Assembly (NCBI RefSeq): GCF_024345375.1 | Contig: NZ_JAGQAZ010000001.1 | Span: 744,001 to 808,000 of the forward strand | Length of the DNA: 64,000 nucleotides | DNA from: Cyanobium sp. WAJ14-Wanaka | Lineage (GTDB): Bacteria; Cyanobacteriota; Cyanobacteriia; PCC-6307; Cyanobiaceae | Direction of reading: 5' to 3' | In this document: positions 28,386 through 38,657 of the stretch, piece by piece | Position numbering within the stretch: the first letter of the stretch is position 1 | Layout: each line of letters starts with the position of its first letter | The notes under the pieces: model-generated | Told to the model about the DNA's origin: nothing | Database searches by the model: none | The model's input: the letters and a program-made list of their open reading frames with translations, nothing else | Made by a program: the position numbers and the translations under genes

Positions 28386-30230
28386 TTGAATCCCCCCCTT
28401 CCCCTGCCGATCCAGCTGGTCTGGCTGATACCGCTCTACGGGTTCAGCGGCATGGTGTTTTCATTGCCCTGGACGGCCGGTTGGTTCCCCCGCAATGGCC
28501 CCCGGCCCGCTGCCTACCTCAATCTGCTCCTGACTCTCGTAGCCGTCTTACACGGCAGTTGGATTTTGGGGCTGGTTTGGGAGCTGGGCCCCCAACACCT
28601 GGATTGGCCCTGGTTGACGGTGGCCGACCTAGATCTGCGCATCGGCTTCGAGCTTTCGCTCACCAACCTGGCGGCCCTCGAACTGGTTACCTGCATGAGC
28701 CTGGTCAGCCAGGTTTTTGCCCTGGGCTACCTGGATAAGGATTGGTCCCTGGCCCGTTTCTATGCCCTGGTGGGCTTTTTCGAGGGGGCCATGGCGGGAG
28801 TGGTGCTGAGTAGCAACCTCTTTTTGAGCTATTTCCTGTTGGAAATGCTCACCCTCTCCACCTATTTACTGGTGGGTTTTTGGTACGCCCAACCCCTGGT
28901 GATTACCGCAGCCAGGGATGCCTTCCTGACCAAAAGGGTGGGGGATGTGCTTTTACTGATGGGCATGGTGACCCTGTCGGCCTGGGCCGGCTCGATGGAA
29001 TTCAACGATCTCTATGCCTGGAGCGCCCAGGCAAACCTGCGGCCCCTGGCTGCAACCCTGCTGGGATTAGGCCTGATCGCTGGGCCGATAGGCAAGTGCG
29101 CCCAATTCCCGATGCACCTCTGGCTGGATGAGGCCATGGAGGGTCCCAACCCGGCCTCAATCCTGCGCAATTCGGTGGTGGTGACCGTTGGTGCCCTGGT
29201 TTTGCTGAAGTTGATGCCCCTGTTGCAGATGTCGCCCCTGGCAACCCAGGTGCTGCTGGCCGTGGGCGTGATCAGCGCCCTGGGCGGCGCCCTGGTGGCG
29301 ATTGCCCAGGTGGACCTGAAACGGGCCTTCTCCTATTCCACAAGCTCCTATTTGGGCCTGGTTTTTATCGCCATTGCCCTGCAAAAACCGGGCCTGGCAC
29401 TGCTCCTGCTATTTGCCCATGGCCTGGCAAAGGCCCTGCTGTTCATGAGCGTTGGCAGCGTGATTGCCACCACCAGCTGCCAGGACCTCACCGAGCTAGG
29501 CGGCCTGGCCGGCAGGATGCCAGCCACCACCATTGCCTACCTGGTGGGCGGCGCCGGCCTGGTGGGGTTGCTCCCCCTGGGATGCTTCTGGTGCTACGGC
29601 CTGCTGGTTCAAAACCTGAGTGCCAGTGCCCCCTGGTTTGCAGCTGTTTTTGTGGTCACAAACCTGCTGACGGCCCTCAACCTCACCCGGGTATTCCGCC
29701 AGGTGTTCCTGGGGCCTGCCAGGCCAAAAACCAAGCGGGCACCTGAGGTCAATTGGCTAATGGCCACGCCGATGGTGGCCCTGAGCGTGGTGGTGCTGCT
29801 GATGCCCTGGATCATGGCCCGCATTGATCCGGTGCCCGGCATCGCCTCCTTCTCCATACCGGTCGCAGCAACCGTGGCGGCCAGTGGCCTGGCAGGGGTT
29901 TTGATTGGCTGCCAACTAAGGCTCGACACCTTCTGGTCGCGCTCCCTCCTTAAGCCCCTGCGGGTGCTCCAGGATCTGCTCGCCTACGACTTCTACACCG
30001 AGACGATTTACCGAAAAACCGTGGTGGCCTTTGTATCCCGCCTGGCCCAACTCACCGATTGGCTTGATCGGATGGTGGTGAATGGTTTTGTAGATGGCCT
30101 GGGGCGGTTTTCGCTAGTGAGTGCCGAGAACCTCAAGCTGGGCGTGAGTGGCCAACTGCAGAGTTACGTGCTCACCGTGATCGTGGCGATCGTGATCCTG
30201 CTCAGCTCCCTCACCTGGCTCTTCGCGTAG
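28386..30230 (+). CDS. ndhF4: NDH-1 subunit NdhF4 (CO2-uptake type)
   Basis: A 614-residue proton-pumping antiporter-like subunit with about 14-16 membrane helices. Key regions: LTLSTYLLVGFWYAQP, KRVGDVLLLMGMVTL, LIAGPIGKCAQFPMHLWLDEAMEGP (conserved Lys and loop Glu) and RAFSYSTSSYLGLVF. It is grouped with ndhD4 and cupB, defining the constitutive CO2-uptake NDH-1 complex. The start is an unusual TTG at 28386, since no ATG precedes the first helix; a later ATG would cut it. Confidence 0.88.
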   Translation: MNPPLPLPIQLVWLIPLYGFSGMVFSLPWTAGWFPRNGPRPAAYLNLLLTLVAVLHGSWILGLVWELGPQHLDWPWLTVADLDLRIGFELSLTNLAALELVTCMSLVSQVFALGYLDKDWSLARFYALVGFFEGAMAGVVLSSNLFLSYFLLEMLTLSTYLLVGFWYAQPLVITAARDAFLTKRVGDVLLLMGMVTLSAWAGSMEFNDLYAWSAQANLRPLAATLLGLGLIAGPIGKCAQFPMHLWLDEAMEGPNPASILRNSVVVTVGALVLLKLMPLLQMSPLATQVLLAVGVISALGGALVAIAQVDLKRAFSYSTSSYLGLVFIAIALQKPGLALLLLFAHGLAKALLFMSVGSVIATTSCQDLTELGGLAGRMPATTIAYLVGGAGLVGLLPLGCFWCYGLLVQNLSASAPWFAAVFVVTNLLTALNLTRVFRQVFLGPARPKTKRAPEVNWLMATPMVALSVVVLLMPWIMARIDPVPGIASFSIPVAATVAASGLAGVLIGCQLRLDTFWSRSLLKPLRVLQDLLAYDFYTETIYRKTVVAFVSRLAQLTDWLDRMVVNGFVDGLGRFSLVSAENLKLGVSGQLQSYVLTVIVAIVILLSSLTWLFA

Positions 30231-30236
30231 GACCAG

Positions 30237-31739
30237 ATGCTCAGCGCCCTCCTACTGATTCCCTTCCTGGGAGCCCTGCTGCTGCTGCTCTGGCCCACCA
30301 AGGCAGAGCCGGGCCAGCTGCGGGCGGTGGCAATCGCCGTACTGACGACCCAACTGCTGGCCAGCCTGCTGGTGCTGCTGCGCTTTGATCCCAGTGAAAG
30401 CGGGATGCAACTGCAGGAATCACTCAGTTGGGTGGTGAGCCTGGGCCTCGATTACAGGCTGGGGGTGGATGGACTATCCCTGCCCCTGGTCCTGATCAAC
30501 GCAGGCCTGACCCTGGTTTCCGCAATCTGCACCAGGGACATCAGCCAAAGGCCCCGCATTTACTTCGCCCTGCTGCTGGTGATCAGTGGGGCGGTTAATG
30601 GGGCGTTTTTGGCGGAAAATTTGCTGCTGTTTTTCCTTTTCTACGAACTGGAACTAATTCCCCTGTGGGCCCTGATCAGCATCTGGGGCGGGGCCAACCG
30701 GGCCTACGCCGCCACCAAATTCCTGATTTTCACAGCGATCTCGGGGATGCTGATCCTGGGTTCCTTTCTGGGCCTGGCACTCTTTACGGGCTCGGTGGAC
30801 TTCAGCCTCACCCCGGTCACTAGCGAGACCCTGGCCATGGGCAGTCAGCTGGTATTGCTGGGGGCGATGTTGGTGGGATTTGGGATCAAAATCCCCCTAT
30901 TCCCTTTCCACACCTGGCTTCCTGACGCCCATACCCAGGCCTCCACCCCCGTTTCGGTGCTGCTGGCCGGGGTGCTGCTCAAACTGGGCACCTATGGAAT
31001 GCTGCGCTTTGGCCTGGGCCTATTTCCTGAGGCCTGGGCCGTTCTGGCCCCCTGGCTTGCCATCTGGGCAGCCATTTCGGTGCTCTACGGCTCCCTGGCC
31101 GCCATTGCCCAGCAGGACATGAAACGGATGGTGGCCTACAGCTCGGTGGGACACATGGGCTACATCCTCCTAGCCGCTGCTGCAGCTACGCCAATCAGCC
31201 TGCTGGGGGCAGTGTTCCAAATGGTCAGCCATGGCCTGATCTCAGCCCTGCTATTTCTGCTGGTTGGCATCGTGTACCGCAAAACCGGCACCCGCGATCT
31301 GCAGGTGCTCCGTGGTCTGCTCAACCCCGAGAGGGGCCTGCCCTTGACCGGTACCTTGATGATTCTTGGCGTAATGGCCAGTGCCGGACTGCCTGGCATG
31401 GCGGGCTTCATCTCGGAATTTCTGGTATTCCGGGGCAGTGTGGCTAGCTTTCCGGTCGCCACCCTGCTCGCCATGGTGGGTTCTGGCCTGACCGCCGTTT
31501 ATTTCCTATTGCTTGTGAACCGGGCCTTTTTCGGGCGATTGGCGATCACCCCGCCCACCGATCCCAGCACCGATCGCCGTCTCGATGTGCAACTGGCGCC
31601 AGTGGCCCCCAGGGAGATAGTGCCCGCCCTAGCCCTTTCCCTGCTGGTAATTGGCCTCGGCCTGGTGCCATCTTGGCTTTCCCGCATCAGTGAATCCGCC
31701 AGCACGGCCCTGGCCCTGTTACCCGGAGGCCTGGGCTGA
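30237..31739 (+). CDS. ndhD4: NDH-1 subunit NdhD4 (CO2-uptake type)
   Basis: A 500-residue membrane subunit homologous to NuoM. It shows the family's LFFLFYELELIPLWALISIWGG (conserved Glu), GIKIPLFPFHTWLPDAHTQA and KRMVAYSSVGHMGYI. It starts 6 bases after ndhF4 and is coupled to cupB by a one-base overlap (TGATG). Confidence 0.92.
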   Translation: MLSALLLIPFLGALLLLLWPTKAEPGQLRAVAIAVLTTQLLASLLVLLRFDPSESGMQLQESLSWVVSLGLDYRLGVDGLSLPLVLINAGLTLVSAICTRDISQRPRIYFALLLVISGAVNGAFLAENLLLFFLFYELELIPLWALISIWGGANRAYAATKFLIFTAISGMLILGSFLGLALFTGSVDFSLTPVTSETLAMGSQLVLLGAMLVGFGIKIPLFPFHTWLPDAHTQASTPVSVLLAGVLLKLGTYGMLRFGLGLFPEAWAVLAPWLAIWAAISVLYGSLAAIAQQDMKRMVAYSSVGHMGYILLAAAAATPISLLGAVFQMVSHGLISALLFLLVGIVYRKTGTRDLQVLRGLLNPERGLPLTGTLMILGVMASAGLPGMAGFISEFLVFRGSVASFPVATLLAMVGSGLTAVYFLLLVNRAFFGRLAITPPTDPSTDRRLDVQLAPVAPREIVPALALSLLVIGLGLVPSWLSRISESASTALALLPGGLG

Positions 31740-32875
31740 TGCCTGTTATCTCGGCCGATCTGGTCCGCCGCGGGCCCATGGCCACGGCCAGCGAGCTGCA
31801 GGAGCAGTTGTTGGGCGGCCAAACCCTGCTCAGCGAAAGCCGCGAGCACCTAATCGAGGTGGTGGATGTGCTGGCGAGCTATGGGGAGGTGCTGGATGCC
31901 TACAGCATCAATCTGATTTACCAGGCAGAGCGGCAGTTCCTGGTGCCCTTTCCCCTTTTCAAGTACCTCGATGGCGACGTCAATCCGGCAAAAATCTGGC
32001 GCCATCTCTGGCACGACCGGATCAACTTTGAGTACGCCGAATACTGCATGAAGGCGATGCTCTGGCATGGCACAGGGGGCATGGATGCCTACCTGGATTC
32101 GGAAGCCTTTGCTGAATCCTGCAGGGCGATCATCCGCCGCAAAACCAAACGCGATCCCCTGCTCGCCCTACTCAATCCCCTATTTCGCAACTTCCTGCCC
32201 GAGTTGATTCGCACCGCAGCCACCACCCATGCCCTTGGCCAGTTTTGGCGGGTAATGAGTGATTTGTTTGTGGCCCTCGCCCAGGCTGAGGCCGATGGGC
32301 GGGTGGATTCGATTGAGAAGGTGGTGGAATTTATTAAAGATGGCCTGGTGGCCGCCGCGGCCCAGCCAATTACCTACGCCGTGGAAATTGACGGTGAAAA
32401 GTTTTGGGTGCTACCTCCAGAGGCGGGGCTTACCTTCCTGGGGGATGTGGCCGTGCCCTACGTGGAGGCCGTTTTCCTGCGGGGCCTGCCCTTCCTGGGT
32501 ACGGTCAGTTTCAATGCCCAGGCCCAGCAAATTTCCCCCGACCAGGGCAAGTTCGCCTATGGGGCCCTATTTGCCGATCCCCTGCCGACCATGGGATCTG
32601 GCATTCCCCCCAGCCTGTTAATGCAAGACATGTTTCGGCATCTACCGGAGCGTTTGCACCAGCTCTACCGCCAGAAGGGCCGGGGCGAAGGGGATGTGAG
32701 GGTGAAGATCTGCATGAGTTTCCAGAAGTCGATGTTCTGTGTGACCAATGCGGCCATCAGGGGCACCTTTCCCCACTCCCTGGCCAGCAGCGACCCGGCA
32801 GAAACAGCCGCCAACAGCGCCTATGCGGCCAGCTGGGCGAGCCGCCTAAGCCTGGCCCGCACCGATTGCCTCTAG
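31739..32875 (+). CDS. cupB: CO2 hydration protein CupB/ChpX
   Basis: A 378-residue protein of the CO2 hydration (ChpX/ChpY, CupA/CupB) family. Recognisable stretches: YQAERQFLVPFPLFKYLDG, NFEYAEYCMKAMLWHGTGG, and MQDMFRHLPERLHQLY. It docks on the NdhF4/NdhD4 module and converts CO2 to bicarbonate at the thylakoid. Its partners just upstream make CupB (ChpX) more likely than CupA. An internal ATG at 31778 is an alternative start. Confidence 0.88.
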   Translation: MPVISADLVRRGPMATASELQEQLLGGQTLLSESREHLIEVVDVLASYGEVLDAYSINLIYQAERQFLVPFPLFKYLDGDVNPAKIWRHLWHDRINFEYAEYCMKAMLWHGTGGMDAYLDSEAFAESCRAIIRRKTKRDPLLALLNPLFRNFLPELIRTAATTHALGQFWRVMSDLFVALAQAEADGRVDSIEKVVEFIKDGLVAAAAQPITYAVEIDGEKFWVLPPEAGLTFLGDVAVPYVEAVFLRGLPFLGTVSFNAQAQQISPDQGKFAYGALFADPLPTMGSGIPPSLLMQDMFRHLPERLHQLYRQKGRGEGDVRVKICMSFQKSMFCVTNAAIRGTFPHSLASSDPAETAANSAYAASWASRLSLARTDCL

Positions 32876-32909
32876 GGAGAAAGAGCAGAGCTGGCCTAGG
32901 GTTAGGGCC

Positions 32910-33170
32910 ATGGATCAGCCCTGGACCCCTCGCCCCAAACCGGAACAAGCCGACCGACTAGAGCGGCGGATTGAATTTGGGGATTACGAGGCAACTCGCC
33001 TATTTCTTGAACAGTTGAATGCCCTTTCGGAGGAGCAACAGCGCTTTCCCGATATCAGCTTTGGTCGCACCTACGTGAACCTCACGGTGCGACCAGAAAG
33101 TGATGGGGCTGCGATTGATGGGCAAGACCAGGCCTTTGCCGCCGCAATCGACGCCCTCCTAAACCAATGA
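32910..33170 (+). CDS. alpha-carboxysome RuBisCO assembly factor (acRAF, PCD-like)
   Basis: An 86-residue degenerate pterin-4a-carbinolamine dehydratase. The pattern [20 protein letters not shown] and the later [10 protein letters not shown] fit acRAF, which chaperones form IA RuBisCO, not the metabolic dehydratase. It lies between cupB and cbbX; its stop overlaps the cbbX start by 4 bases. Confidence 0.85.
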   Translation: MDQPWTPRPKPEQADRLERRIEFGDYEATRLFLEQLNALSEEQQRFPDISFGRTYVNLTVRPESDGAAIDGQDQAFAAAIDALLNQ

Positions 33171-34087
33171 GCACTGGTGCCGATGGCGACCAGGTCGATC
33201 TGCGGGCCGCCTACGAAGGGGCAGGCATTCAAGCCGTGCTGGAGCAACTGGACCAGGAGCTGATTGGCCTCCGGCCGGTAAAGGCCCGCCTCAGGGAAAT
33301 AGCCGCCCTGCTGGTGGTTGACCGGGCCCGGCAGCAGGTGGGCCTGGAGACGGCTCCCCCAAGCCTGCACATGTCCTTCACCGGCCGCCCCGGCACGGGC
33401 AAAACTACAGTGGCAGAAAGGATGTCCAAAATCCTGCACGGCCTTGGTTATGTGCGCAAGGGGCACGTGATCACGGCCACCCGCGACGACCTGGTGGGCC
33501 AGTACATCGGCCATACGGCGCCCAAAACCCGCGAGATGCTCAAAAAGGCCATGGGTGGGGTGCTGTTTATTGATGAGGCCTATTACCTCTATCGCCCAGA
33601 AAACGAAAGGGACTACGGCTCCGAGGCAATTGAAATCCTGCTGCAGGTGATGGAAAACAACCGCGATGATCTTGTTGTGATCTTTGCTGGTTATAAGGAT
33701 CGGATGGATGTGTTTTATCAATCCAATCCCGGGCTTTCTTCACGGGTTGCAAACCACATCGACTTCCCCGACTACAGCGCCGATGAACTACTGGCCATTG
33801 CCCGACTGATCCTGGCGGCGGAAAACTATCGCTTTAGTGAAGAGGCAGTGGCGGCCTTTGCCGATTACATCCAAAGGCGGATGCAACTGCCCTTCTTTGC
33901 CAATGCCCGCTCCATTCGCAATGCGATTGACCGGACCCGGATGCGTCAGGCCAACCGGCTGTTTAGTCGCATGGATAGCCCGCTCACCAAGCTCGACCTA
34001 ATGACCCTGGAGGCGGAGGACATCACCGCCAGCAGCGTGTTTGCAGGCGAAGTTGAAGGGCTTGACCCTGCCAAGCCCCTCACCTAG
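33167..34087 (+). CDS. cbbX: RuBisCO activase CbbX (AAA+)
   Basis: A 306-residue AAA+ ATPase that remodels inhibited RuBisCO. Walker A is [12 protein letters not shown] near residue 72; Walker [13 protein letters not shown] near residue 129; then arginine-finger-type residues in [10 protein letters not shown] and the sensor-2 region [13 protein letters not shown]. It is coupled to acRAF (ATGA overlap) and is the last gene of the CCM island. Confidence 0.95.
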   Translation: MSTGADGDQVDLRAAYEGAGIQAVLEQLDQELIGLRPVKARLREIAALLVVDRARQQVGLETAPPSLHMSFTGRPGTGKTTVAERMSKILHGLGYVRKGHVITATRDDLVGQYIGHTAPKTREMLKKAMGGVLFIDEAYYLYRPENERDYGSEAIEILLQVMENNRDDLVVIFAGYKDRMDVFYQSNPGLSSRVANHIDFPDYSADELLAIARLILAAENYRFSEEAVAAFADYIQRRMQLPFFANARSIRNAIDRTRMRQANRLFSRMDSPLTKLDLMTLEAEDITASSVFAGEVEGLDPAKPLT

Positions 34088-34120
34088 GGTCTGCCGAAAT
34101 CCCCTTCGCAGCCTCCCCCA

Positions 34121-34618
34121 ATGAAATTGATCCGCCAAGCCCAAGACAACCTGGCAAAGGTCGGATTGGCGGTGGGACTGGGGCTGGGCATGGCAATCAT
34201 TGATCCCCTCGCCGGCGTTGCTGGCCCATGCAGCTTCCTGCAACCCATAGGTGGCAATGGCAGCTCGCCAATAGTTGCCAAGTCGGTGGGTAGGGGCAAA
34301 CTGATCGGCCAAACCAATTGGAACACCGACTTTTTTGTCACCCAGCCCTATAGCAGCTACAAATTCTTCTTTACCGCAAATTCCTCTGACCCCAATGCCC
34401 AGTACCCGGTAGAGGCCTACATGAAGTTCAGCGATGGCTCCAACCTGCAGGTTGTCAACACCTTGATGAATCCGCCGATGGGCACCGGGAAAATGTTTGG
34501 TCCTTTCCCCTCTATTCCAGGTAAGCAGACCAGCCAGATGAACTTCAAGGTGGGAGCCAGCAACGACCCGGGGGCCCTTGGATTCAGCTATCGCATCTCC
34601 GTGCAGGGATGCCTCTGA
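34121..34618 (+). CDS. secreted hypothetical protein
   Basis: A 165-residue protein with an N-terminal signal region (VGLAVGLGLGMAIIDPLAGVAG) and two cysteines, one at the start and one at the end of the mature part (GPCSF and QGCL), which may form a disulphide. The body is Gly/Ser/Asn-rich beta-type. I do not recognise a named family. It follows cbbX by 33 bases and is convergent with dnaA. Confidence 0.6.
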   Translation: MKLIRQAQDNLAKVGLAVGLGLGMAIIDPLAGVAGPCSFLQPIGGNGSSPIVAKSVGRGKLIGQTNWNTDFFVTQPYSSYKFFFTANSSDPNAQYPVEAYMKFSDGSNLQVVNTLMNPPMGTGKMFGPFPSIPGKQTSQMNFKVGASNDPGALGFSYRISVQGCL

Positions 34619-34638
34619 TCTAAAGGGCTCGGGTTTCC

Positions 34639-36036
34639 CTAGCGCCTTTTGCGGCAGTCAATCTGCAGCAAATCGCGCACCTGCTGGACCTGGCGGGAGA
34701 GCTGGGGATCAGTGTTGAGGCGTTTTTCAACCTGATCCACGGCATACATCACGGTGGAGTGATCCTTGCCGCCAAAGACCTCGCCGATGCGGGGTAGGGA
34801 AAGGTCCGTGCTCTGACGAATTAAAAACATCCCCACCTGGCGGGCCTGGCTCACGGCCCGCTTGCGGCTGGCACTGCGCATCTCATCGACGCCCACCCCA
34901 AACACCTCAGAGACCTTCTCAATCACCTTTTCGGGCTTGACCTCCACGTCCACCCCGGCCGGGTCAAGCATCGGCGCCACCGATTCCACGGTCATGGGCA
35001 GACCGGTGATCGAAGCGAAGGCCACGGCGCGGGTGAGGGCACCCTCCAGCTCTCGGATGTTGGAGGTGAAACGCCCAGCAATGAACTGGATCAGCTCCCG
35101 GGGCAAAACCATCTGCTCCTGCTCGGCCTTTTTATGGAGAATCGCCATGCGCGTTTCCAGATCAGGCGCCTGGATGTCGGCGATCAAACCCATCGAAAAG
35201 CGTGAGATCAGACGTTCCTGGAGGCGGGTAATTTGGCCGGGGGGCCGGTCGGAGGCAATCACGATTTGGCGGCCCGCCTCATGCAAGGCGTTGAAGGTAT
35301 GGAAAAACTCTTCCTGGGTGTACTCCTTGCCCTCAATGAACTGGATGTCGTCGATGAGGATCAGATCAGCGGCGCGATAGCGGTCGCGGAAGGCCTGCAT
35401 GCCGTCCTTGCGGATCGCCTGGATTAGGTCGTTGGTGAAGGTTTCGGTGCTCACGTAGAAAACCCGTGCCTCGGGGTTGATCTCCAGGCGGTATTGGCCG
35501 ATGGCCTGCATCAGGTGGGTCTTACCTAGCCCCACGCCACCACAGAGAAACAGGGGGTTGAATTCCCGGCCTGGGGCCTCCGCCACCGCCAATGAGGCGG
35601 CGTGGGCCATGCGGCTGTTGGGACCCACCACAAAACGGTTGAAGACGTAGCGGGGGTTCAGTCCGGGCGCCATTTTGCGAGGTGCTTCGCCCGTGGCCTT
35701 GGCGGGGAGCGCCGCAGGGGCTGGAGACCCGGCAGCTGGTGATCCCGCCACTGGTGATCCGGCGACTGGGGGGGCCAGGATGTCATCGCCGCTGGCGGCC
35801 GACACCAACACCTGCACGGAGTGGCCGGCAATTTCGCTTGCCACCGCCTCAATCGTGCCGAGGTAGTTCTTGTGCAGCCAGCCGCAGGCAAAGCTGTTGG
35901 GGGCCAAAAGCTGCAGTTGGCCGTCCGTGAAGGAGGTGCAACGGGCCGGCCGTATCCAGGTCTCGAAGGTGGGCTTACTGAGGTTGGCCTGGAGTGCCTG
36001 TTGAACCTGGTGCCACAGCTGGTCTTCCTGCAGCAC
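34639..36036 (-). CDS. dnaA: chromosomal replication initiator DnaA
   Basis: A protein of about 465 residues. Domain I opens with [10 protein letters not shown]; a Pro/Ala/Gly linker with repeated SPVAG units follows. The AAA+ domain has Walker A ([13 protein letters not shown]) and Walker B (LILIDDIQF). Domain IV carries the DnaA-box motif DHSTVMYA. No ATG exists near the true N-terminus: GTG at 36036 best fits homologues, with GTG 36051 and TTG 36078 as alternatives. It is divergent from an HtrA gene; no origin or DnaA-box cluster is seen nearby. Confidence 0.95.
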   Translation of the reverse strand: MLQEDQLWHQVQQALQANLSKPTFETWIRPARCTSFTDGQLQLLAPNSFACGWLHKNYLGTIEAVASEIAGHSVQVLVSAASGDDILAPPVAGSPVAGSPAAGSPAPAALPAKATGEAPRKMAPGLNPRYVFNRFVVGPNSRMAHAASLAVAEAPGREFNPLFLCGGVGLGKTHLMQAIGQYRLEINPEARVFYVSTETFTNDLIQAIRKDGMQAFRDRYRAADLILIDDIQFIEGKEYTQEEFFHTFNALHEAGRQIVIASDRPPGQITRLQERLISRFSMGLIADIQAPDLETRMAILHKKAEQEQMVLPRELIQFIAGRFTSNIRELEGALTRAVAFASITGLPMTVESVAPMLDPAGVDVEVKPEKVIEKVSEVFGVGVDEMRSASRKRAVSQARQVGMFLIRQSTDLSLPRIGEVFGGKDHSTVMYAVDQVEKRLNTDPQLSRQVQQVRDLLQIDCRKRR

Positions 36037-36097
36037 CAGAAACTTCGCCACCAAGGGTGCTGAATATACGCAGATCAAACGGGTCCGTCCGTCTTAA

Positions 36098-37252
36098 ATG
36101 AGTCGAAATCACACCTGGCCCACACCCCCGCCCATGCGCCGCCTTTCCCTGGGCCTCAGCACTGGCCTGCTGCTCCCTTTAACGCTGCTGGCAAGCTGCG
36201 GCACGGGCTTTCCAGGTTTTAGCCAGGGCCCCAAGGATGGCCGGATCAGCGATGCCGCCCCCGCGGCCGTGCTGAGCGGCAGCAACAACGTGATCGTGGC
36301 TGCGGTGGCCAAGGTGGGGCCGGCGGTGGTGCGGATCGACACCCTCAAGCGCCTGGTAAATCCCCTCGGCGGCCTGTTTGGCAATGGACCCACGATCCAG
36401 CAGCAACAGGGCCAGGGCTCCGGCTTCATTACCCGCTCCGACGGAATTGTGCTGACCAACGCCCACGTGGTCGAAGGGGCCTCGGAGGTGAGTGTCACCC
36501 TGCCCGATGGCCGCAGCTTCAGCGGCAAAGTGCTGGGCTCTGATCCCGTTACGGATGTGGCGGTGGTGAGGGTTGTGGCCAGCGGCCTACCGGTGGCCCC
36601 CCTGGGGGATTCAGCCAAGGTGCGCCCGGGCGAATGGGCCATTGCCATCGGCAATCCCCTTGGCCTCGACAACACGGTGACCGCCGGGATCATCAGCGCC
36701 ATCCAGCGGACCAATGCCCTCGGCGAGGGTCAACGGGTGCCCTACATCCAAACCGATGCGGCGATCAATCCGGGCAACAGCGGCGGCCCCTTGATCAACG
36801 ACAACGGCCAGGTGATTGGCATCAACACGGCGATTCGCAAGGCCCCTGGCGCCGGCCTCAGCTTTGCGATCCCGATCAATGTGGCCCGCCAAATCGCAGG
36901 CCAGATTCTCCAGCGGGGCAGCGCCAGCCATCCCTACATCGGCGTGCGCCTGCAGGCCCTAACCCCCCAGCTGGCGAGGGAAATTAACGCCAGCACCAGC
37001 GAGTGCCAGGTGCCCGAGGTGAATGGGGTAGTGGTGGTGGAGGTGGTACCTGGCAGCCCGGCCGCCAGGGCTGGATTGCGGCCCTGCGACCTGCTCGAGA
37101 AGGTGGGTGATCGGGCCGTCAGGAACCCCTCAGAGGTGCAACTAGCCGTGGAGCAGGGGGAGGTCGGCAAGCCCCTCGTCCTGGTGGCCAGGCGCCAAAA
37201 CACGATCAAAAACCTGATGCTTCACCCGGTCGAATTGCCCCAGAAAGGTTGA
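36098..37252 (+). CDS. HtrA/Deg-type trypsin-like serine protease with PDZ domain
   Basis: A 384-residue exported protease for protein quality control. The N-terminal signal ends in LLASC, a lipobox-like site. The catalytic triad is visible as His in TNAHVV, Asp in DPVTDVAVV and Ser in NPGNSGGPL. A PDZ domain occupies roughly residues 285-375. Its stop overlaps a TTG start of the next gene. Confidence 0.93.
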   Translation: MSRNHTWPTPPPMRRLSLGLSTGLLLPLTLLASCGTGFPGFSQGPKDGRISDAAPAAVLSGSNNVIVAAVAKVGPAVVRIDTLKRLVNPLGGLFGNGPTIQQQQGQGSGFITRSDGIVLTNAHVVEGASEVSVTLPDGRSFSGKVLGSDPVTDVAVVRVVASGLPVAPLGDSAKVRPGEWAIAIGNPLGLDNTVTAGIISAIQRTNALGEGQRVPYIQTDAAINPGNSGGPLINDNGQVIGINTAIRKAPGAGLSFAIPINVARQIAGQILQRGSASHPYIGVRLQALTPQLAREINASTSECQVPEVNGVVVVEVVPGSPAARAGLRPCDLLEKVGDRAVRNPSEVQLAVEQGEVGKPLVLVARRQNTIKNLMLHPVELPQKG

Positions 37253-37908
37253 GCGACCTGGTGCCAAAACGGCCGCGGCCAGCCCAGCTGGTGGTGATGG
37301 CCCGTTGGCCTGCCCCTGGGCGCTGCAAGGGGCGCCTGGCCCGGGGTCTGGGTGACGGCCGGGCAGCCCAGGTCCAACGGGCCCTAACGGCCCACACCCT
37401 TGCCACAGCCAGCAGTCTGGCCGCGACCAACAGCCTGCGCAACTTTGAGGTTGTGCTCGCCGTCAGTGGCCTGGCCGCCAGGGCAGCCCAGCGCTGGTCC
37501 AGTGCCCTGGGGGCCGATCGCATGGCGCTCCAGGGCAGCGGATCCCTGGGCCTGCGCCTGCAGCGGCAGGTCCATAGAGGGCTTAGGGAGGGGGCGCCCC
37601 AGGTGGTGGTAATTGGCAGCGACCTACCTGGCCTCGAGGCCACGGACCTGGAGCAGGCCTTTGCCGAACTGGGGTCTGCCGGGGCAGAAGGCAGAAGCTG
37701 CCTGGTGTTGGGGCCCGCCAGCGATGGGGGCTATTGGCTGGTGGGTCTAAACCGCTCCTGGCCGAGGCTGTTCGCCGGCATTCCCTGGGGCAGTGAGCGG
37801 GTGCTGGCCGCCACCACGGAGCAGGCCTCAGCGCTCGGTATCAAACCCCATTTGCTGCAGGAGCGCAGCGACCTGGATTGGCCTGCGGACCTGGTGCCAT
37901 GGCGTTGA
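37249..37908 (+). CDS. TIGR04282-type (DUF2064) glycosyltransferase
   Basis: A 219-residue GT-A-fold protein: QLVVMARWPAPGRCKGRLARGLG at the N-terminus, then VVVIGSDLPGLEA (the DxD-like spot) and PASDGGYWLVGL. Members often sit beside a TIGR04283 enzyme, as here, and in some genomes beside the arsenosugar gene arsS; no arsS is present here. The start is TTG 37249 or GTG 37261. Confidence 0.85.
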   Translation: MSDLVPKRPRPAQLVVMARWPAPGRCKGRLARGLGDGRAAQVQRALTAHTLATASSLAATNSLRNFEVVLAVSGLAARAAQRWSSALGADRMALQGSGSLGLRLQRQVHRGLREGAPQVVVIGSDLPGLEATDLEQAFAELGSAGAEGRSCLVLGPASDGGYWLVGLNRSWPRLFAGIPWGSERVLAATTEQASALGIKPHLLQERSDLDWPADLVPWR

Positions 37909-38657
37909 AGCCCGATCGGTCGCCGCGTCTGTCGGCCCATAACCCGCCCCTTGCCGTGGTGATTGCGGCCCGCAATGAGGCCGAGCACCTCCCCCTGCTG
38001 CTGGCCGATCTGCAGGCCGCCCCCGGCCTGGTGGCGGAAGTGGTGGTGGTGGATGGGGGCAGCAGCGACGCCACCGGTGCCATCGCCCGAGCGGCGGGGG
38101 CCCGGGTGCTGCCAGCCCCGGCATGCCGGGGGGCGCAGCTGGCCTGGGGTGCGGCCCAAACAAGCGCCCCCTGGCTGCTTTTTTTGCATGCTGATGGCCG
38201 CCTGGCCAGGCAATGGGATCAAGCCATCAGCGCTGGAATAAATCGCCCAGATGCCGCTAATGGCCCAGCAAATGGCCAAGCCCAGCAAGCCTGGTATTTC
38301 TCCCTGCGCATCGACGGGGCAGGGCTCGGCTATCGGCTCCTGGAGGGGGCCGTGGCCCTGCGCAGTGGCTGGCGCCAACTGCCCTACGGCGACCAGGGGC
38401 TACTGATCAAGCGAGCCACCTACGACTCAGCCGGGGGGATTAGGCCCCTGGCACTGATGGAAGACCTGGAATTTGTGGAGCGATTGCGCCGGCGGGGCAA
38501 ACTGCGCTGCCTCGGAAAGGCGATCACGGTGAGTGGCCGGCGCTGGCAGCAAAGGGGAATCTGGCGGGTCTGCTGGCAGAACTGGCAACTGCGGCGGGCC
38601 TGGCGCCGCGGCGTGGCTAGCGGGGCCCTGGCGGCCCGCTACTACGCAAGCCCCTAG
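37899..38657 (+). CDS. TIGR04283-type family 2 glycosyltransferase
   Basis: A 252-residue GT2 enzyme: LAVVIAARNEAEHLPLLLADL, VVVDGGSSDATG and LLFLHADG (DxD-like), then GDQGLLIKR. It overlaps the previous gene by 10 bases and forms a two-gene unit with it. It touches the convergent GNAT gene by 4 bases. Confidence 0.87.
   Translation: MALKPDRSPRLSAHNPPLAVVIAARNEAEHLPLLLADLQAAPGLVAEVVVVDGGSSDATGAIARAAGARVLPAPACRGAQLAWGAAQTSAPWLLFLHADGRLARQWDQAISAGINRPDAANGPANGQAQQAWYFSLRIDGAGLGYRLLEGAVALRSGWRQLPYGDQGLLIKRATYDSAGGIRPLALMEDLEFVERLRRRGKLRCLGKAITVSGRRWQQRGIWRVCWQNWQLRRAWRRGVASGALAARYYASP

Noticed and set aside
36037-36097. Replication origin next to dnaA
   Set aside because: The gap to the HtrA gene is only about 60 bases and shows no DnaA-box cluster or AT-rich unwinding region.
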